A DNA stretch of 64,000 nt from Actinoplanes teichomyceticus ATCC 31121 (lineage in GTDB: Bacteria; Actinomycetota; Actinomycetes; Mycobacteriales; Micromonosporaceae): contig NZ_CP023865.1 in the NCBI RefSeq assembly GCF_003711105.1, positions 594,001-658,000 on the forward strand, written 5' to 3'. The translations under genes were made by a program, and so were the position numbers. The notes under the pieces were generated by a model. It saw only the letters and a program-made list of their open reading frames with translations, ran no database searches and was not told the origin of the DNA. Below are positions 33,408 to 50,264 of this stretch, in pieces (within the stretch, counting starts at the first letter, position 1; every line of letters starts with the position of its first letter).

Positions 33408-34127
33408 ATGGCACAGCGCAGCAAGGTGTACCGCGCGGCGGTCGAGAAGATCGACGGCAGCAAGCTCTACGAGCCGCGGGAAGCGGTCGCTCTCGCCAAG
33501 GAGACCAGCTCGGCCAAGTTCGACGCCACCGTCGAGGTCGCGATGCGCCTCGGTGTCGACCCGCGTAAGGCCGACCAGATGGTCCGCGGCACGGTCAACC
33601 TGCCGCACGGCACCGGTAAGACCGCCCGCGTCATCGTCTTCGCCCAGGGCGCGAAGGCCGAGGAGGCCCTCGCGGCCGGCGCCGACGAGGTCGGCACTGA
33701 CGAGCTCGTCGCCCGGATCCAGGGTGGCTGGCTGGAGTTCGACGCCGCGATCGCGACGCCGGACCAGATGGCGAAGATCGGCCGGATCGCCCGGATCCTC
33801 GGCCCGCGTGGCCTGATGCCGAACCCGAAGACCGGCACCGTCACCATGGACGTGACCAAGGCCGTCAACGAGATCAAGGGCGGCAAGATCACCTTCCGGG
33901 TGGACAAGCACTCGAACCTGCACCTGATCATCGGCAAGGCGTCCTTCTCGCCGGAGCAGCTGGTGGACAACTACGCCGCCGTGCTCGACGAGGTGCTGCG
34001 GGCCAAGCCGTCCGCCGCCAAGGGCAAGTACCTGAAGAAGGTCACCGTCAGCACCACCACCGGCCCGGGCATCCCGGTCGACCCGAGCGCGCAGAAGAAC
34101 CTGCGCGGCGAGGCCGCCAGCGCCTGA
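33408..34127 (+). CDS. rplA: 50S ribosomal protein L1
   Basis: A 239-residue L1 of the mobile ribosomal stalk by the E site ([53 protein letters not shown]). ATG 33408 has aggag upstream. Only 77 bp separate it from nusG, and no L11 gene lies between. The spacer still looks like a translation leader (ggcggctccgccatcaaccacaggagc-like end). A good terminator follows, so rplJL form a separate unit. Confidence 0.95.
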   Translation: MAQRSKVYRAAVEKIDGSKLYEPREAVALAKETSSAKFDATVEVAMRLGVDPRKADQMVRGTVNLPHGTGKTARVIVFAQGAKAEEALAAGADEVGTDELVARIQGGWLEFDAAIATPDQMAKIGRIARILGPRGLMPNPKTGTVTMDVTKAVNEIKGGKITFRVDKHSNLHLIIGKASFSPEQLVDNYAAVLDEVLRAKPSAAKGKYLKKVTVSTTTGPGIPVDPSAQKNLRGEAASA

Positions 34128-34146
34128 CAGCCGGCAGGAACCGATG

Positions 34147-34175
34147 AAGCCCCCGGGGGATCTCCCCGGGGGCTT
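34147..34175 (+). terminator. Terminator after rplA
   Basis: aagcccccgggg-gatct-ccccgggggctt, a perfect 12-bp stem followed by tctcgtgcc, 19 bp after the rplA stop and 21 bp before the ABC transporter gene. Confidence 0.88.
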
Positions 34176-34196
34176 TCTCGTGCCAAGCTAGCGGCC

Positions 34197-35174
34197 ATGC
34201 TCTTCGACGGCGTCTGGTTCCGGTACGCCCGGCACGCCCCGTGGGCACTGCGCGAAGCGGTGGCGACGGTCGATCCCGGGGACACCGTGGTGGTGCTCGG
34301 CCCCAACGGGGCCGGCAAGTCCACGCTGCTGCAACTGGCCGCGGGCGTGCTGCGCCCGGTCCGCGGCGCGGTCCGGAACCGGCCACCGGTGGTCGGCTGG
34401 GTGCCCGAGCGTTTCCCGGCCGACCAGCCGTTCACCGCGGCCGGGTACCTGCGCGCCATGGCCGCGCTGCGCCGCGCCCCGGCGTCCGCCGTGGACCACT
34501 GGATCGACCGCCTGGGCTTGGGCGCGCACGCCGGCACCCCCCTCGGGGCGCTCTCCAAGGGCACCGCGCAGAAGGTCGGCCTGGCGCAGGCCCTGCTGGC
34601 GCCGCCCGGGCTGCTGGTTCTCGACGAGCCGTGGGAGGGGCTGGACGCCCACGCCCGCACCCTGGTCCCGCAGATCGTCGCCGAGGTGACCGCGGCGGGC
34701 GGCGCCGTCCTGGTCAGCGACCACCGCGGCGAGATCACCGGACTCCCGGCCGCCGTCCACTGGTCGGTCACCTCCGGCGCCCTGAAGATCCGGCCCACCC
34801 GGCCGGCCGTCCCGCGGCAGCCGGGCGCCCCGGCACCATCCGTCCCGCGGCAGCCGGGCGCCGCGGCCGAGCCGGGCGCCGCGGCCGAGCCGGGCGCCGC
34901 GGGCCAGGCGGGTGCCGCGGCCGAGCCGGGCGCCGCGGCCGAGCCGGGCGCCGCGGGCCAGGCGGGTGCCGCGGACCAGCCGGGCGAGCCGGCGCGGCCC
35001 GGCCCGGACGAGGTGGTGGTCGAGATCGCGGTGCCACGCGCGGAGGCCGGTGAGGCGGTGGTCCGGCTCCGCGACAGCGGTCACCGTGTCCTGCGGGTCC
35101 GGCAGGCGCCGACCCCGGACGTACGCCAGGAGCCCACCGGCGCTCCGGGCGCGACTGAGGGGGAGAGCCGGTGA
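34197..35174 (+). CDS. ABC transporter ATP-binding protein with low-complexity C-terminus
   Basis: A 325-residue protein. The ATPase domain (residues 1-200) has Walker A GPNGAGKST, the signature LSKGTAQKVGLAQAL, Walker B LLVLDEPWEGLD and switch His in SDHRGE. Residues about 205-270 are an Ala/Pro/Gly linker with repeats of EPGAA and GQAGA, encoded by tandem 18-bp-type repeats at about 34855-34975. A short folded-looking tail follows (DEVVVEIAVPRAEAGEAVVR). It is coupled to the permease (GTGA overlap). The pair is an insertion into the ribosomal gene block; the substrate is unknown. Confidence 0.88.
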   Translation: MLFDGVWFRYARHAPWALREAVATVDPGDTVVVLGPNGAGKSTLLQLAAGVLRPVRGAVRNRPPVVGWVPERFPADQPFTAAGYLRAMAALRRAPASAVDHWIDRLGLGAHAGTPLGALSKGTAQKVGLAQALLAPPGLLVLDEPWEGLDAHARTLVPQIVAEVTAAGGAVLVSDHRGEITGLPAAVHWSVTSGALKIRPTRPAVPRQPGAPAPSVPRQPGAAAEPGAAAEPGAAGQAGAAAEPGAAAEPGAAGQAGAADQPGEPARPGPDEVVVEIAVPRAEAGEAVVRLRDSGHRVLRVRQAPTPDVRQEPTGAPGATEGESR

Positions 35175-35869
35175 CCGCGCTGGTGCGGATGCGTCTCGCC
35201 GGGTTCTGGCGCGGCGGCCGGGTGCTGGCCCCGCTGATCACCGTGCTGGTCGTGCTCGCCGTGCTCTACGGCGGGGAAGCCGCGCCGGCCGCGGCCGCCT
35301 ACGGCTACTCGGCGGCGGCCCTGTTCCCGGTGCTGGCCTGGCTGGCCAAGGTGCTGCTGGACACCGAGCCGGACGGGCAGCGCCGGCTCGCCCGGCTCGC
35401 GGTCGGCCCGGTGCGCGAGGGGGCGGCGGGCCTGCTCGCGGCCCTGGTCGCGGGTGGGGTGGTCTGCGCCGGCGCGATGCTGGCCCCGTGGCTGTTGCAC
35501 GGCATCCGGGGCCCGTTGCCCGGTTCGGCGGAGTCGTCGTTGCCGGCCGGTGTCCTGCTCGGGGTGCTGGCGCACCTGTTGTCGCTGCTCGCCGCGGTGG
35601 CGCTCGGCGCGCTGGCCGGCCGGGCGGTCACCCGGCGGGTGCTGCCCGGAGTCACGGTCCTGGTCACCGGCTCGCTGTTGGTGATCGTGCTCGGGCTGAC
35701 CGGCTCGATCGTCCCGTGGCTGGCGCCGCCGGTGATGGCCGTCGCCCGGGCGCTGAGCGACGGGAGCACCCCGCCGGTCGGCGATCTGTGGCGGCTGACC
35801 GCCTGGAGTCTCGCGTGGTGCGCGGTCGCTCTGGCCGGCTACGCGCGGCTGCGCCGTTCCCGTTCCTGA
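35171..35869 (+). CDS. ABC transporter membrane subunit
   Basis: A 232-residue membrane protein with about six helices (LAPLITVLVVLAVLYG; SAAALFPVLAWLAKVLL; AALVAGGVVCAGAMLAPWLL; LLGVLAHLLSLLAAVALGAL; VTVLVTGSLLVIVLGL; and a last one), matching ABC-2-like permeases that pair with one ATPase. It starts at GTG 35171 overlapping the ATPase gene. No substrate-binding protein is present, so export is more likely than import. Confidence 0.8.
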   Translation: MTALVRMRLAGFWRGGRVLAPLITVLVVLAVLYGGEAAPAAAAYGYSAAALFPVLAWLAKVLLDTEPDGQRRLARLAVGPVREGAAGLLAALVAGGVVCAGAMLAPWLLHGIRGPLPGSAESSLPAGVLLGVLAHLLSLLAAVALGALAGRAVTRRVLPGVTVLVTGSLLVIVLGLTGSIVPWLAPPVMAVARALSDGSTPPVGDLWRLTAWSLAWCAVALAGYARLRRSRS

Positions 35870-36366
35870 CCCCGGCTCGCGGCCGCCCTCGCCTGCCGGC
35901 TCGGGCCGGGCCGGACGGCGCTCTCCGGCCGGGCGGGCCGGTGCCACCGATGCTTCGCCGGGCCGGGAGGGCCGGCGCTCTCCGGCCGGGCCGGACGGCG
36001 CCACCGAGCCTCCGCGGTCCCACGTTCCCGGCCGTCCCCAAGGCCACGGTCCCGGCGCTCCGGGGGATCCCGGCGGTCCGGGCGGTCCAGGGTCCCGGCG
36101 CTCCTGGGTTCCGGCGGTCCGGGGGGTCCGGGGGTCCGGGGCCGGGGGTCCCGGCGGTCCCGGCGCGCGGCCGGGTCCGGGGTCGCCGGCACGCCGCGCG
36201 GGACAGCCACGGGGCGTGGCGGAGAAGCCTACGGGCGGGACTCGCCGGTCGTACCGGAAAGCGGACCGCCGGGAGCCGGAGCGGCCTCGGGCGTCACAGC
36301 GGGCCCGGGGTGGCGGCCGGCGGGGTCGGCAGCAGGCGAGGGATGAGCGGGGTGGGCGACCGCGAT
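35870..36366. other. Repeat-rich intergenic stretch before the rplJ promoter
   Basis: About 500 bp with no gene I can support. A segment containing ggcgctctccggccggg is duplicated with a period of 56 bp (35918 and 35974). From about 36050 to 36180 it is a degenerate ggtccggcgg-type low-complexity run which, on the minus strand, would read as broken Gly/Pro-rich repeats. No start signal precedes that frame. Confidence 0.6.
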
Positions 36367-36395
36367 TTGGCTTTCGCGGTGGGGCCGCGTAGTCT
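36367..36395 (+). promoter_or_regulatory. Promoter of rplJ-rplL
   Basis: TTGGCT (36367), 17 bp, TAGTCT (36390). It predicts transcription starting near 36402, giving a leader of about 220 nt that contains the L10 element and attenuator. Confidence 0.6.
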
Positions 36396-36404
36396 CGATT
36401 CTCG

Positions 36405-36624
36405 AAGTTCCACCCATAGACCGCTGGTCGCCGCTGTGGGCGTCGTCAGACGCACGCCGCGGCCGAAGGTCCCGCAACGAGCGGGCGACCTGCGCAGGGA
36501 GAACGGTTCGTGATGTGAGGCGTGCGTCCGCGCGTGCCTGAGTCCGCCCCGTGCCCTGCGCCGGGGCGTTTTGCTTGTTCGGACCCTCTCGACCAGTGGC
36601 AACGAGCACTGAGAGAGGAGGGAC
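36405..36624 (+). promoter_or_regulatory. L10 leader of rplJ-rplL with attenuator
   Basis: The long leader contains the features of the ribosomal protein L10 leader: a paired region around ccgctggtcgccgc and gggcgacc, and the conserved ggagaacggttcgtgatg near 36499. L10(L12)4 binds such leaders and represses its own synthesis. A terminator-like hairpin follows at 36545-36576. Recognition is from pattern memory of this RNA family, not a covariance search. Confidence 0.75.
36545..36576 (+). terminator. Attenuator hairpin in the rplJ leader
   Basis: cgccccg-tgccctgcgc-cggggcg followed by ttttgctt, a true intrinsic terminator 50 bp before the rplJ start. Placed after the L10-binding part, it likely lets L10 binding decide between termination and read-through. 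Confidence 0.8.
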
Positions 36625-37173
36625 ATGGCGGACAAGCCGGTCCGGGCTGACAAGGCCTCGGCCGTCGCCGAGCTGACGGAGAGCTTCCGTGACTCGACGG
36701 CCACCGTGTTGACCGAATACCGCGGCCTCACCGTCAAGCAGCTCACCGAGCTGCGGCGGGCGCTCGGCCAGCAGGCCAAGTACTCCGTCGCCAAGAACAC
36801 GCTCGCGAAGCGTGCCGCGGGCGACGCGGGTATCGAGGGTCTCGACACGCTGTTCACCGGTCCTACCGCGCTCGCCTTCGTGAGCGGTGACGTGGTCGAG
36901 GCGGCCAAGGGCCTTCGTGCCTTCGCCAAGGCCAACCCCGCTCTCGTCATCAAGGGCGGTGTCTTCGAGGGCAAGGCGCTCACGGCGGACGAGGTCAACA
37001 AGCTTGCCGACCTCGAGTCCCGTGAGGTGCTGCTGGCCAAGCTGGCCGGCGCCATGAAGGGCAACCTCACCAAGGCGGCCGGGCTGTTCCAGGCCCCGCT
37101 GTCGCAGGTCGCTCGCCTCGGGGCGGCCCTGCAGGAGAAGCGCGAGAAGGAAGGTTCCGCCGAGGCCGCCTGA
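36625..37173 (+). CDS. rplJ: 50S ribosomal protein L10
   Basis: A 182-residue L10, the base of the L7/L12 stalk ([52 protein letters not shown]). ATG 36625 has a perfect ribosome-binding site (gagaggaggga). It is preceded by its autoregulatory leader and followed by rplL. In the ribosome L10 normally anchors next to L11, whose gene is not in this window. Confidence 0.95.
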   Translation: MADKPVRADKASAVAELTESFRDSTATVLTEYRGLTVKQLTELRRALGQQAKYSVAKNTLAKRAAGDAGIEGLDTLFTGPTALAFVSGDVVEAAKGLRAFAKANPALVIKGGVFEGKALTADEVNKLADLESREVLLAKLAGAMKGNLTKAAGLFQAPLSQVARLGAALQEKREKEGSAEAA

Positions 37174-37231
37174 GCGCGCCACGCGGAATCCACGCACGTT
37201 TTACATCAGTTGCTAGGAAAGGTTGCCTGAC

Positions 37232-37618
37232 ATGGCGAAGCTCAGCACCGAAGAGCTGCTCGACGCGTTCAAGGAGATGACGCTGATCGAGCTCTCCGAG
37301 TTCGTGAAGCAGTTCGAGACCACCTTCGAGGTCACCGCCGCGGCTCCGGTCGCGATCGCGGCCGGCCCGGCCGCCGGTGGCGCCGCGCCCGAGGCCGAGG
37401 CGGAGAAGGACTCGTTCGACGTCGTTCTGGAGAGCGACGGCGGCAAGAAGATCCAGGTCATCAAGGTCGTGCGTGAGCTGACCGGCCTGGGCCTGAAGGA
37501 GGCCAAGGACACCGTCGAGGGCGCGCCGAAGGCGATCCTCGAGGGCGTCAACAAGGAGAAGGCCGAGGCCGCCAAGGCCAAGCTCGAGGCCGAGGGCGCC
37601 AAGGTCACCCTCAAGTGA
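37232..37618 (+). CDS. rplL: 50S ribosomal protein L7/L12
   Basis: A 128-residue stalk protein that recruits and activates the GTPase factors. N-terminal dimer domain ([20 protein letters not shown]), Ala/Pro/Gly hinge (about 38-55) and C-terminal factor-binding domain ([35 protein letters not shown]). I chose ATG 37232 (MAKLSTEEL) with aggaaagg upstream rather than ATG 37223. A strong terminator follows. Confidence 0.95.
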   Translation: MAKLSTEELLDAFKEMTLIELSEFVKQFETTFEVTAAAPVAIAAGPAAGGAAPEAEAEKDSFDVVLESDGGKKIQVIKVVRELTGLGLKEAKDTVEGAPKAILEGVNKEKAEAAKAKLEAEGAKVTLK

Positions 37619-37643
37619 TCTGACGCTCCACAGCGTTTCCCGT

Positions 37644-37678
37644 CGATGGCGGAGACCCGTTCCGGGTCTCCGCCATCG
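37644..37678 (+). terminator. Terminator after rplL
   Basis: A perfect 15-bp stem (cgatggcggagaccc, loop gttcc, gggtctccgccatcg) followed by gtgttcc, 25 bp after the rplL stop. It separates rplJL from rpoBC. Confidence 0.88.
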
Positions 37679-38044
37679 GTGTTCCGGCAGGTGTACGCGG
37701 TGCTCGGCGCGACACCTCCGGATCGGCTCCGGCGGATCCGACAGAGGCTGCCAAAGCCGGCCATTCATGCGTTAAGGTCCCTTGGGTGCGGCGGCCGGAC
37801 GACCGGGTGGGTCCGACCCGCGGCACAGCCCTTGACTGAGTGTCCGCTGACAGGCACGCTGATGGCAGCAAGTTTCCGCGCTTGCAACAGCCGGCCCATG
37901 GGTATTCGGCAGACCCGATGACCACGGACCAGCACCGGAGGAAGAGTTGCCGCGTCTCTGAGCGGCCCCGACCACGGCACTGACCGGGAATTCGCAGGTC
38001 AGCGGCGTCGGGGACACGTTCCGCGGGCCACCTCAGGTGTGGGC
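37679..38044. other. Gene-free region upstream of the rpoB promoter
   Basis: About 365 bp with no supportable gene. It is less GC-rich in places (attcatgcgttaagg). A TTGACT at about 37830 resembles a -35 element but no good -10 follows at the right distance. It could hold further rpoB promoters or activator sites. Confidence 0.4.
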
Positions 38045-38073
38045 TGGACAGCGGTTAGCCAAGCGGCTACACT
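38045..38073 (+). promoter_or_regulatory. Promoter of rpoB-rpoC
   Basis: TGGACA (38045; 5 of 6 to TTGACA), exactly 17 bp, TACACT (38068). The predicted start is near 38080, giving a leader of about 137 nt that is comparatively T-rich. This is the best housekeeping-type promoter in the window. Confidence 0.7.
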
Positions 38074-38216
38074 GCTAGTTTGCGCTGCCTTCTGTCTTGA
38101 CGCCTGCCGGGATATCCATCTACGTGGATTTCGTTGGGTGTCTTTTGGAGTGCACGCAGACCAGTTGCACCAGCAACTCAGCCGCATAGCAGCACCGGTC
38201 CTCGGAAGGACGCATC

Positions 38217-41657
<3,441 letters not shown>

Positions 41658-41786
41658 CGGAGAGCGGCCCCGGGGTCATCAGCGGTTTTGTCGGTATTTC
41701 GGCGAAGCCGCTGGGACAGCACAGCCGGGGCCGCCGCCCGCCGGCCTTGAATTCACCCGAGCAACGAAACACGAGGGATAGTCCAA

Positions 41787-45677
<3,891 letters not shown>

Positions 45678-45726
45678 GGCCGTACCGGAAAAGGTCCCTG
45701 ACCGGACCTGACCGGAGGAGCTGATC

Positions 45727-45765
45727 CCGTCGGGGCGGCCGCGCATCGCGCGGTCGCCCCGACGG
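45727..45765 (+). terminator. Terminator after rpoC
   Basis: ccgtcggggcggccgcgc pairs with gcgcggtcgccccgacgg around an atc loop (18 bp with a G-T pair), followed by cgttcc. It is 50 bp after the rpoC stop. Confidence 0.85.
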
Positions 45766-45783
45766 CGTTCCTAAGATGGACGG

Positions 45784-46131
45784 GTGAGTGTTCACGCCGT
45801 GCCTGCCCGCCACCCGCTGGACCCGGAGCCGGCCCCGTCGACGAAGGCGCGCGCGGTCTTCGTGCTCGGCCTGGCCGGGCTGCTGACCGGCCCGCTGATC
45901 GGCGGGGTGATTCCGGCCACGGTCGCGCTGCTGCTGGCCCGGCAGACCGTCCGGGAGGCGTACGCCGCCGGTGGCTACCTGACCGGCGGCCGGTGGATCC
46001 GGCGCGGCCGCCGACTGGCCTGGACGGGGCTCGTGCTGGCGCTGACCGCGCTGGTGGTGGCCACGATCGCCGGTCTGCTGCATCTGGCTGCCGCACCCGG
46101 CGGGCCGGACTTCGCGCCGGGCACCGACTGA
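45784..46131 (+). CDS. Small membrane protein (115 residues)
   Basis: Hypothetical. Two clear hydrophobic helices (about 25-52 and 78-100) flank a basic loop (GGRWIRRGRRLAW); the arrangement resembles DUF4190-type small membrane proteins. It starts at GTG 45784, and a TAAGAT -10-like hexamer ends 6 nt before the start codon, so its message is probably leaderless. It lies between rpoC and a similar membrane gene on the same strand; function unknown. Confidence 0.65.
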   Translation: MSVHAVPARHPLDPEPAPSTKARAVFVLGLAGLLTGPLIGGVIPATVALLLARQTVREAYAAGGYLTGGRWIRRGRRLAWTGLVLALTALVVATIAGLLHLAAAPGGPDFAPGTD

Positions 46132-46210
46132 ACCGGGCGGGCTGCCGCACGCCGCCGCGGGGGACCGGCCGGGCTGCGCCACGGCTCGTCCGGGTGACAT
46201 GCTTCTGAAC

Positions 46211-46705
46211 ATGACGCAGCCTCCGGGCCCCGCCGCCTACCCGCCGCCCCCGCCGGCCGGCCCCGCGCCGTCCGGTCAGCCGCCGTACTGGACGCCGGTG
46301 ACCACGTCGGCCAGCGGCTGGGAGGTGGAACGGCTGGACGCGGTGAGCGGCACCGATTTCGGGCTGGTCCAGGTCCGGGTCGTGCCGATCACGTCCGGAC
46401 TGGCGATCGGGGCGCTGATCGCCGGCGTCGGTTCGATCCTCGTCTCGATCCTGGTGATCTGTTTCGGCTTCGGTGGCGCGGGTACCTGGGTGGCCGGCGC
46501 ATTCACACTGCTCAGCGTGCTGGCCGGTGGAGGCGGGGTGGTGGCCGCGGTGATCGCGAAGCGGCAGATCCGGCGCACCGGCGGGCCGGACCGGGTCCGG
46601 TTCACCGGGAGTGGGCTGGCCACCGCCGGCATCGCGTGCGGCGGCAGCGGCGCGGGGATATCGTTGCTGGCGTTGTTCCTGGGATTTGTGGTACAGGCCT
46701 CGTGA
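46211..46705 (+). CDS. Membrane protein with proline-rich N-terminus (DUF4190-like)
   Basis: 164 residues. The first 30 are Pro/Gly/Ala-rich (PPGPAAYPPPPPAGPAPSG) and cytoplasmic-looking. Three hydrophobic segments follow (about 60-85, 90-112, 140-162). The pattern of a Pro-rich head with paired helices and a conserved Gly-rich loop resembles DUF4190 proteins. I chose ATG 46211 (MTQPPGP) over TTG/ATG 46199. Function is unknown; together with the previous gene it may be a small membrane module. Confidence 0.6.
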   Translation: MTQPPGPAAYPPPPPAGPAPSGQPPYWTPVTTSASGWEVERLDAVSGTDFGLVQVRVVPITSGLAIGALIAGVGSILVSILVICFGFGGAGTWVAGAFTLLSVLAGGGGVVAAVIAKRQIRRTGGPDRVRFTGSGLATAGIACGGSGAGISLLALFLGFVVQAS

Positions 46706-46738
46706 GAGCGGCACGAGCGTGGATCCGGCACCGCGGCG

Positions 46739-46765
46739 TTGCCGTGCCGGGGCACCCGGTACACT
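46739..46765 (+). promoter_or_regulatory. Possible promoter of rpsL operon
   Basis: TACACT at 46760 in the context ggtacactggtat, the same as upstream of tRNA-Trp/secE. A TTGCCG at 46739 is 15 bp upstream, shorter than ideal. It would give a leader of about 345 nt for rpsL. Confidence 0.4.
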
Positions 46766-46819
46766 GGTATACGGAGTTGTCCATCATGGGAGCCTGAGTT
46801 CATTTTGACCTGGGTGCTT

Positions 46820-47019
46820 GGGGTGGGTACTCTTTCCCCTCGTGCCCGGGCTCGCCCGGGCAACTCGTGCGTGCACCCGAATCGGAACGTACGACGGGTA
46901 ATGCGGCACGACGGGCAGGGTCCGGTGAGGACCCATGTCCCGACAAAGACAAGACCCGGAACGCGTGGATGAACCACGCGTGATGGGACCGTGAGCCGGA
47001 CGACACGCCCGACCGCGGG
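46820..47019 (+). promoter_or_regulatory. rpsL leader elements shared with the rpsJ leader
   Basis: The 413-bp stretch before rpsL has no gene. It contains ggggtgggta (46820-46829), an 8-bp hairpin tgcccggg-ctcg-cccgggca (46843-46862), and the 19-mer cgacacgcccgaccgcggg (47001-47019) ending 99 bp before the start codon. The 10-mer and 19-mer recur in the same order before rpsJ, 94 bp from its start. They are probably RNA signals for coordinating ribosomal protein operons; the mechanism is unknown to me. Confidence 0.6.
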
Positions 47020-47118
47020 TGCGGGACGCTCCCCCTCCAGGGATCGCCGCGCACACAGAGGCAGAAACATACGGTGCGGCCGTAAACAGGAAGCGGCCGA
47101 AGGGAGCGGAGAAACCCG

Positions 47119-47493
47119 GTGCCCACGATCCAGCAGCTGGTCCGCAAGGGCCGCCAGGCGAAGACGAGCAAGACGAAGACGCCGGCCCTGAAGGGAAGCC
47201 CTCAGCGGCGCGGCGTGTGCACGCGCGTGTACACCACCACCCCCAAGAAGCCGAACTCTGCGCTGCGCAAGGTCGCTCGTGTGAAGCTGAGCAGCCAGAT
47301 CGAGGTCACGGCGTACATCCCGGGCGTCGGTCACAACCTGCAGGAGCACTCGATCGTGCTCGTGCGTGGCGGTCGTGTGAAGGACCTTCCGGGCGTCCGC
47401 TACAAGATCGTTCGTGGTTCGCTGGACACCCAGGGTGTCCGCAACCGCAAGCAGGCCCGCAGCCGTTACGGCGCGAAGAAGGAGAAGAGCTGA
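47119..47493 (+). CDS. rpsL: 30S ribosomal protein S12
   Basis: A 124-residue S12 of the decoding centre ([56 protein letters not shown]). Lys43 is the streptomycin-sensitive residue, so no resistance substitution is present there. It starts at GTG 47119. First gene of the str operon; 1 nt separates its stop from the rpsG ATG. Confidence 0.96.
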   Translation: MPTIQQLVRKGRQAKTSKTKTPALKGSPQRRGVCTRVYTTTPKKPNSALRKVARVKLSSQIEVTAYIPGVGHNLQEHSIVLVRGGRVKDLPGVRYKIVRGSLDTQGVRNRKQARSRYGAKKEKS

Positions 47494-47494
47494 C

Positions 47495-47965
47495 ATGCCG
47501 CGTAAGGGCCCCGCGCAGCGTCACCCGGTGGTCGCTGACCCGGTGTACAACTCGCCGCTGGTCACCCAGCTGGTGAACAAGATCCTGATCGGCGGCAAGC
47601 GTCAGCTCGCCGAGCGCATCGTGTACGGCGCCCTCGAGGGCTGCCGCGAGAAGAGCGGCACCGACCCGGTGGTCATCCTCAAGCGCGCGATGGACAACGT
47701 CAAGCCGACCCTCGAGGTCCGCAGCCGCCGCGTCGGTGGCGCGACCTACCAGGTGCCGGTCGAGGTGCGGACCCCGCGTCAGACCACGCTCGGTCTGCGC
47801 TGGCTGGTGCAGTACTCCAAGGCCCGTCGCGAGAAGACCATGATCGAGCGGCTGCAGAACGAGCTGCTCGACGCCAGCAACGGCCTCGGCGCCGCGGTCA
47901 AGCGTCGCGAGGACACCCACAAGATGGCGGAGTCCAACAAGGCCTTCGCGCACTACCGCTGGTAA
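47495..47965 (+). CDS. rpsG: 30S ribosomal protein S7
   Basis: A 156-residue S7 that nucleates head assembly of the small subunit ([53 protein letters not shown]). The ATG at 47495 has ggagaag within the end of rpsL. In an operon with rpsL and fusA. Confidence 0.96.
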   Translation: MPRKGPAQRHPVVADPVYNSPLVTQLVNKILIGGKRQLAERIVYGALEGCREKSGTDPVVILKRAMDNVKPTLEVRSRRVGGATYQVPVEVRTPRQTTLGLRWLVQYSKARREKTMIERLQNELLDASNGLGAAVKRREDTHKMAESNKAFAHYRW

Positions 47966-48043
47966 GACCCTGCTGCGGGCCCGGCATCCGCCGGGCCACG
48001 GCAGTCGTACCGGTCCACGAGACGACGACGAAGAAAAGTAGGG

Positions 48044-50146
48044 ATGGAAGTGGCCGCCGCAGACGCGCTCGCCAAGGTTCGCAACATCGGCATCATGGCG
48101 CACATCGACGCTGGTAAGACCACGACGACTGAGCGGATCCTGTTCTACACCGGCATCACGTACAAGATCGGTGAGGTCCACGAGGGCGCTGCCGTCATGG
48201 ACTGGATGGAGCAGGAGCAGGAACGCGGTATCACCATCACCTCCGCCGCCACCAAGTGCGAGTGGAAGGGTCACACGATCCAGATCATCGACACGCCCGG
48301 CCACGTCGACTTCACGGTCGAGGTCGAGCGGTCGCTGCGTGTGCTCGACGGTGCGGTCGCGGTGTACGACGGTGTGGCCGGCGTGGAGCCCCAGACCGAG
48401 AATGTCTGGCGCCAGGCGGACAAGTACAACGTCCCCCGGATGTGCTTCGTCAACAAGCTCGACCGGACCGGCGCGGACTTCTTCCGCTGCGTGCAGATGA
48501 TGATCGACCGGCTGAACGCCACCCCGCTGGTCCTGCAGATCCCGATCGGGCTCGAGGCCGACCACATCGGTGTCGTCGACCTGATCGGCATGCGCGCCCT
48601 CACCTGGCGTGGTGAGACCCAGAAGGGCGAGGACTACGCGATCGAGGAGATCCCGGCCGACCTGGTCGACTCCGCGAACGAGTGGCGCGAGAAGCTGCTC
48701 GAGACCCTCGCGGACGTCGACGACGCCGTGATGGAGAAGTACCTCGAGGGCGAGGAGGTCTCCGAGGAGGAGATCAAGGCCGCCATCCGGCGCGCCACCA
48801 TCGCCAGCAAGGCCAACCCGGTGCTGTGCGGCTCGGCGTTCAAGAACAAGGGTGTGCAGCCGATGCTGGACGCCGTGGTCGAGTACCTGCCGTCGCCGCT
48901 GGACATCCCGGCGATCGAGGGCACCGCGACCGACGGCGAGACGCCGCTGCTGCGCAAGCCGTCGAACGACGAGCCCTTCTCGGCGCTGGCCTTCAAGATC
49001 CAGACCGACAAGCACCTCGGCAAGCTCACCTACGTCCGGGTGTACTCCGGCACGCTCGAGTCCGGTTCCCAGGTGGTCAACTCCACCAAGGACCGCAAGG
49101 AGCGGATCGGCAAGATCTACCAGATGCACGCCAACAAGCGTGAGGAGCGCACCACCGCGCAGGCCGGCGACATCATCGCCGTCCAGGGTCTGAAGCAGAC
49201 CACCACCGGTGACACGCTCTGCGACCCGGCGAACCCGGTCATCCTGGAGTCGATGACCTTCCCGGAGCCGGTCATCCAGGTCGCCATCGAGCCCAAGACC
49301 AAGTCGGACCAGGAGAAGCTGGGCACCGCGATCCAGCGCCTGGCCGAGGAGGACCCGACCTTCCGCGTCTTCAACGACGAGGAGACCGGGCAGACCATCA
49401 TCGCCGGCATGGGCGAGCTGCACCTCGACATCCTCGTCGACCGTATGCGTCGCGAGTTCAACGTCGAGGCGAACATCGGCAAGCCGCAGGTGGCGTACCG
49501 CGAGACCATCCGCCGCGCGGTGGAGAAGGTCGACTACGTTCACAAGAAGCAGACCGGTGGTTCGGGTCAGTACGCGAAGGTGATCGTCTCCGTCGAGCCG
49601 CTGCCGCTGCAGGCGGACGGCCCGACCTACGAGTTCGTCAACGCGGTGACCGGTGGTCGCATCCCCCGTGAGTTCATCCCCTCGGTGGACGCGGGTGCCC
49701 AGGACTCCCTGCAGTACGGTGTGCTCGCCGGCTACCCGCTGGTCGGTGTCAAGCTGACCCTGGTCGACGGCCAGTACCACGAGGTCGACTCGTCCGAGAT
49801 GGCGTTCAAGATCGCCGGCTCCATGGCCATGAAGGAAGCGGCTCGCAAGGCCGATCCCGCGCTGCTGGAGCCGATGATGGCCGTTGAGGTCACCACCCCC
49901 GAGGACAACATGGGTGACGTCATCGGCGACCTCAACTCCCGTCGTGGCATGATCCAGTCGATGGAGGAGCGTCACGGCGCCCGCGTCGTCAAGGCTCTGG
50001 TGCCGCTCTCGGAGATGTTCGGCTACGTCGGCGACCTGCGGTCGAAGACTGCGGGCCGGGCTAGCTACAGCATGCAGTTCGACTCCTACGCCGAGGTTCC
50101 CGCGAACGTGGCGAAGGAGATCATCGCTAAGGCCACCGGCGCCTGA
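48044..50146 (+). CDS. fusA: Elongation factor G
   Basis: A 700-residue translocation GTPase. G motifs: [15 protein letters not shown] (P-loop), [10 protein letters not shown] (switch I), [21 protein letters not shown] (G3), [11 protein letters not shown] (G4). Domains II-V are complete (domain IV with [11 protein letters not shown]). ATG 48044 is listed; the in-frame GTG at 48050 with gtaggga upstream may be the true start. A hairpin follows before tuf. Confidence 0.96.
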   Translation: MEVAAADALAKVRNIGIMAHIDAGKTTTTERILFYTGITYKIGEVHEGAAVMDWMEQEQERGITITSAATKCEWKGHTIQIIDTPGHVDFTVEVERSLRVLDGAVAVYDGVAGVEPQTENVWRQADKYNVPRMCFVNKLDRTGADFFRCVQMMIDRLNATPLVLQIPIGLEADHIGVVDLIGMRALTWRGETQKGEDYAIEEIPADLVDSANEWREKLLETLADVDDAVMEKYLEGEEVSEEEIKAAIRRATIASKANPVLCGSAFKNKGVQPMLDAVVEYLPSPLDIPAIEGTATDGETPLLRKPSNDEPFSALAFKIQTDKHLGKLTYVRVYSGTLESGSQVVNSTKDRKERIGKIYQMHANKREERTTAQAGDIIAVQGLKQTTTGDTLCDPANPVILESMTFPEPVIQVAIEPKTKSDQEKLGTAIQRLAEEDPTFRVFNDEETGQTIIAGMGELHLDILVDRMRREFNVEANIGKPQVAYRETIRRAVEKVDYVHKKQTGGSGQYAKVIVSVEPLPLQADGPTYEFVNAVTGGRIPREFIPSVDAGAQDSLQYGVLAGYPLVGVKLTLVDGQYHEVDSSEMAFKIAGSMAMKEAARKADPALLEPMMAVEVTTPEDNMGDVIGDLNSRRGMIQSMEERHGARVVKALVPLSEMFGYVGDLRSKTAGRASYSMQFDSYAEVPANVAKEIIAKATGA

Positions 50147-50155
50147 CGCGTTGAG

Positions 50156-50186
50156 GCACGTGCGGTCCGTCGCGGACCGCACGTGC
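50156..50186 (+). terminator. Hairpin between fusA and tuf
   Basis: gcacgtgcggtcc-gtcgc-ggaccgcacgtgc, a perfect 13-bp stem 10 bp after the fusA stop, with no T tract. It may terminate partially or protect the upstream message, allowing tuf to be controlled separately. Confidence 0.65.
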
Positions 50187-50264
50187 ACGAGCAGTCGACA
50201 GAGTCCTGAGCGCCTTATCGGCGTGCCGGGCGAAAAGTAATGATCAGTCCACAGGAGGACACCA

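Noticed and set aside
35839..36210. Minus-strand Gly/Pro-rich (collagen-like) ORF
   Set aside because: The Gly-x-y register breaks repeatedly, there is no start signal, and the underlying DNA is degenerate low-complexity sequence.
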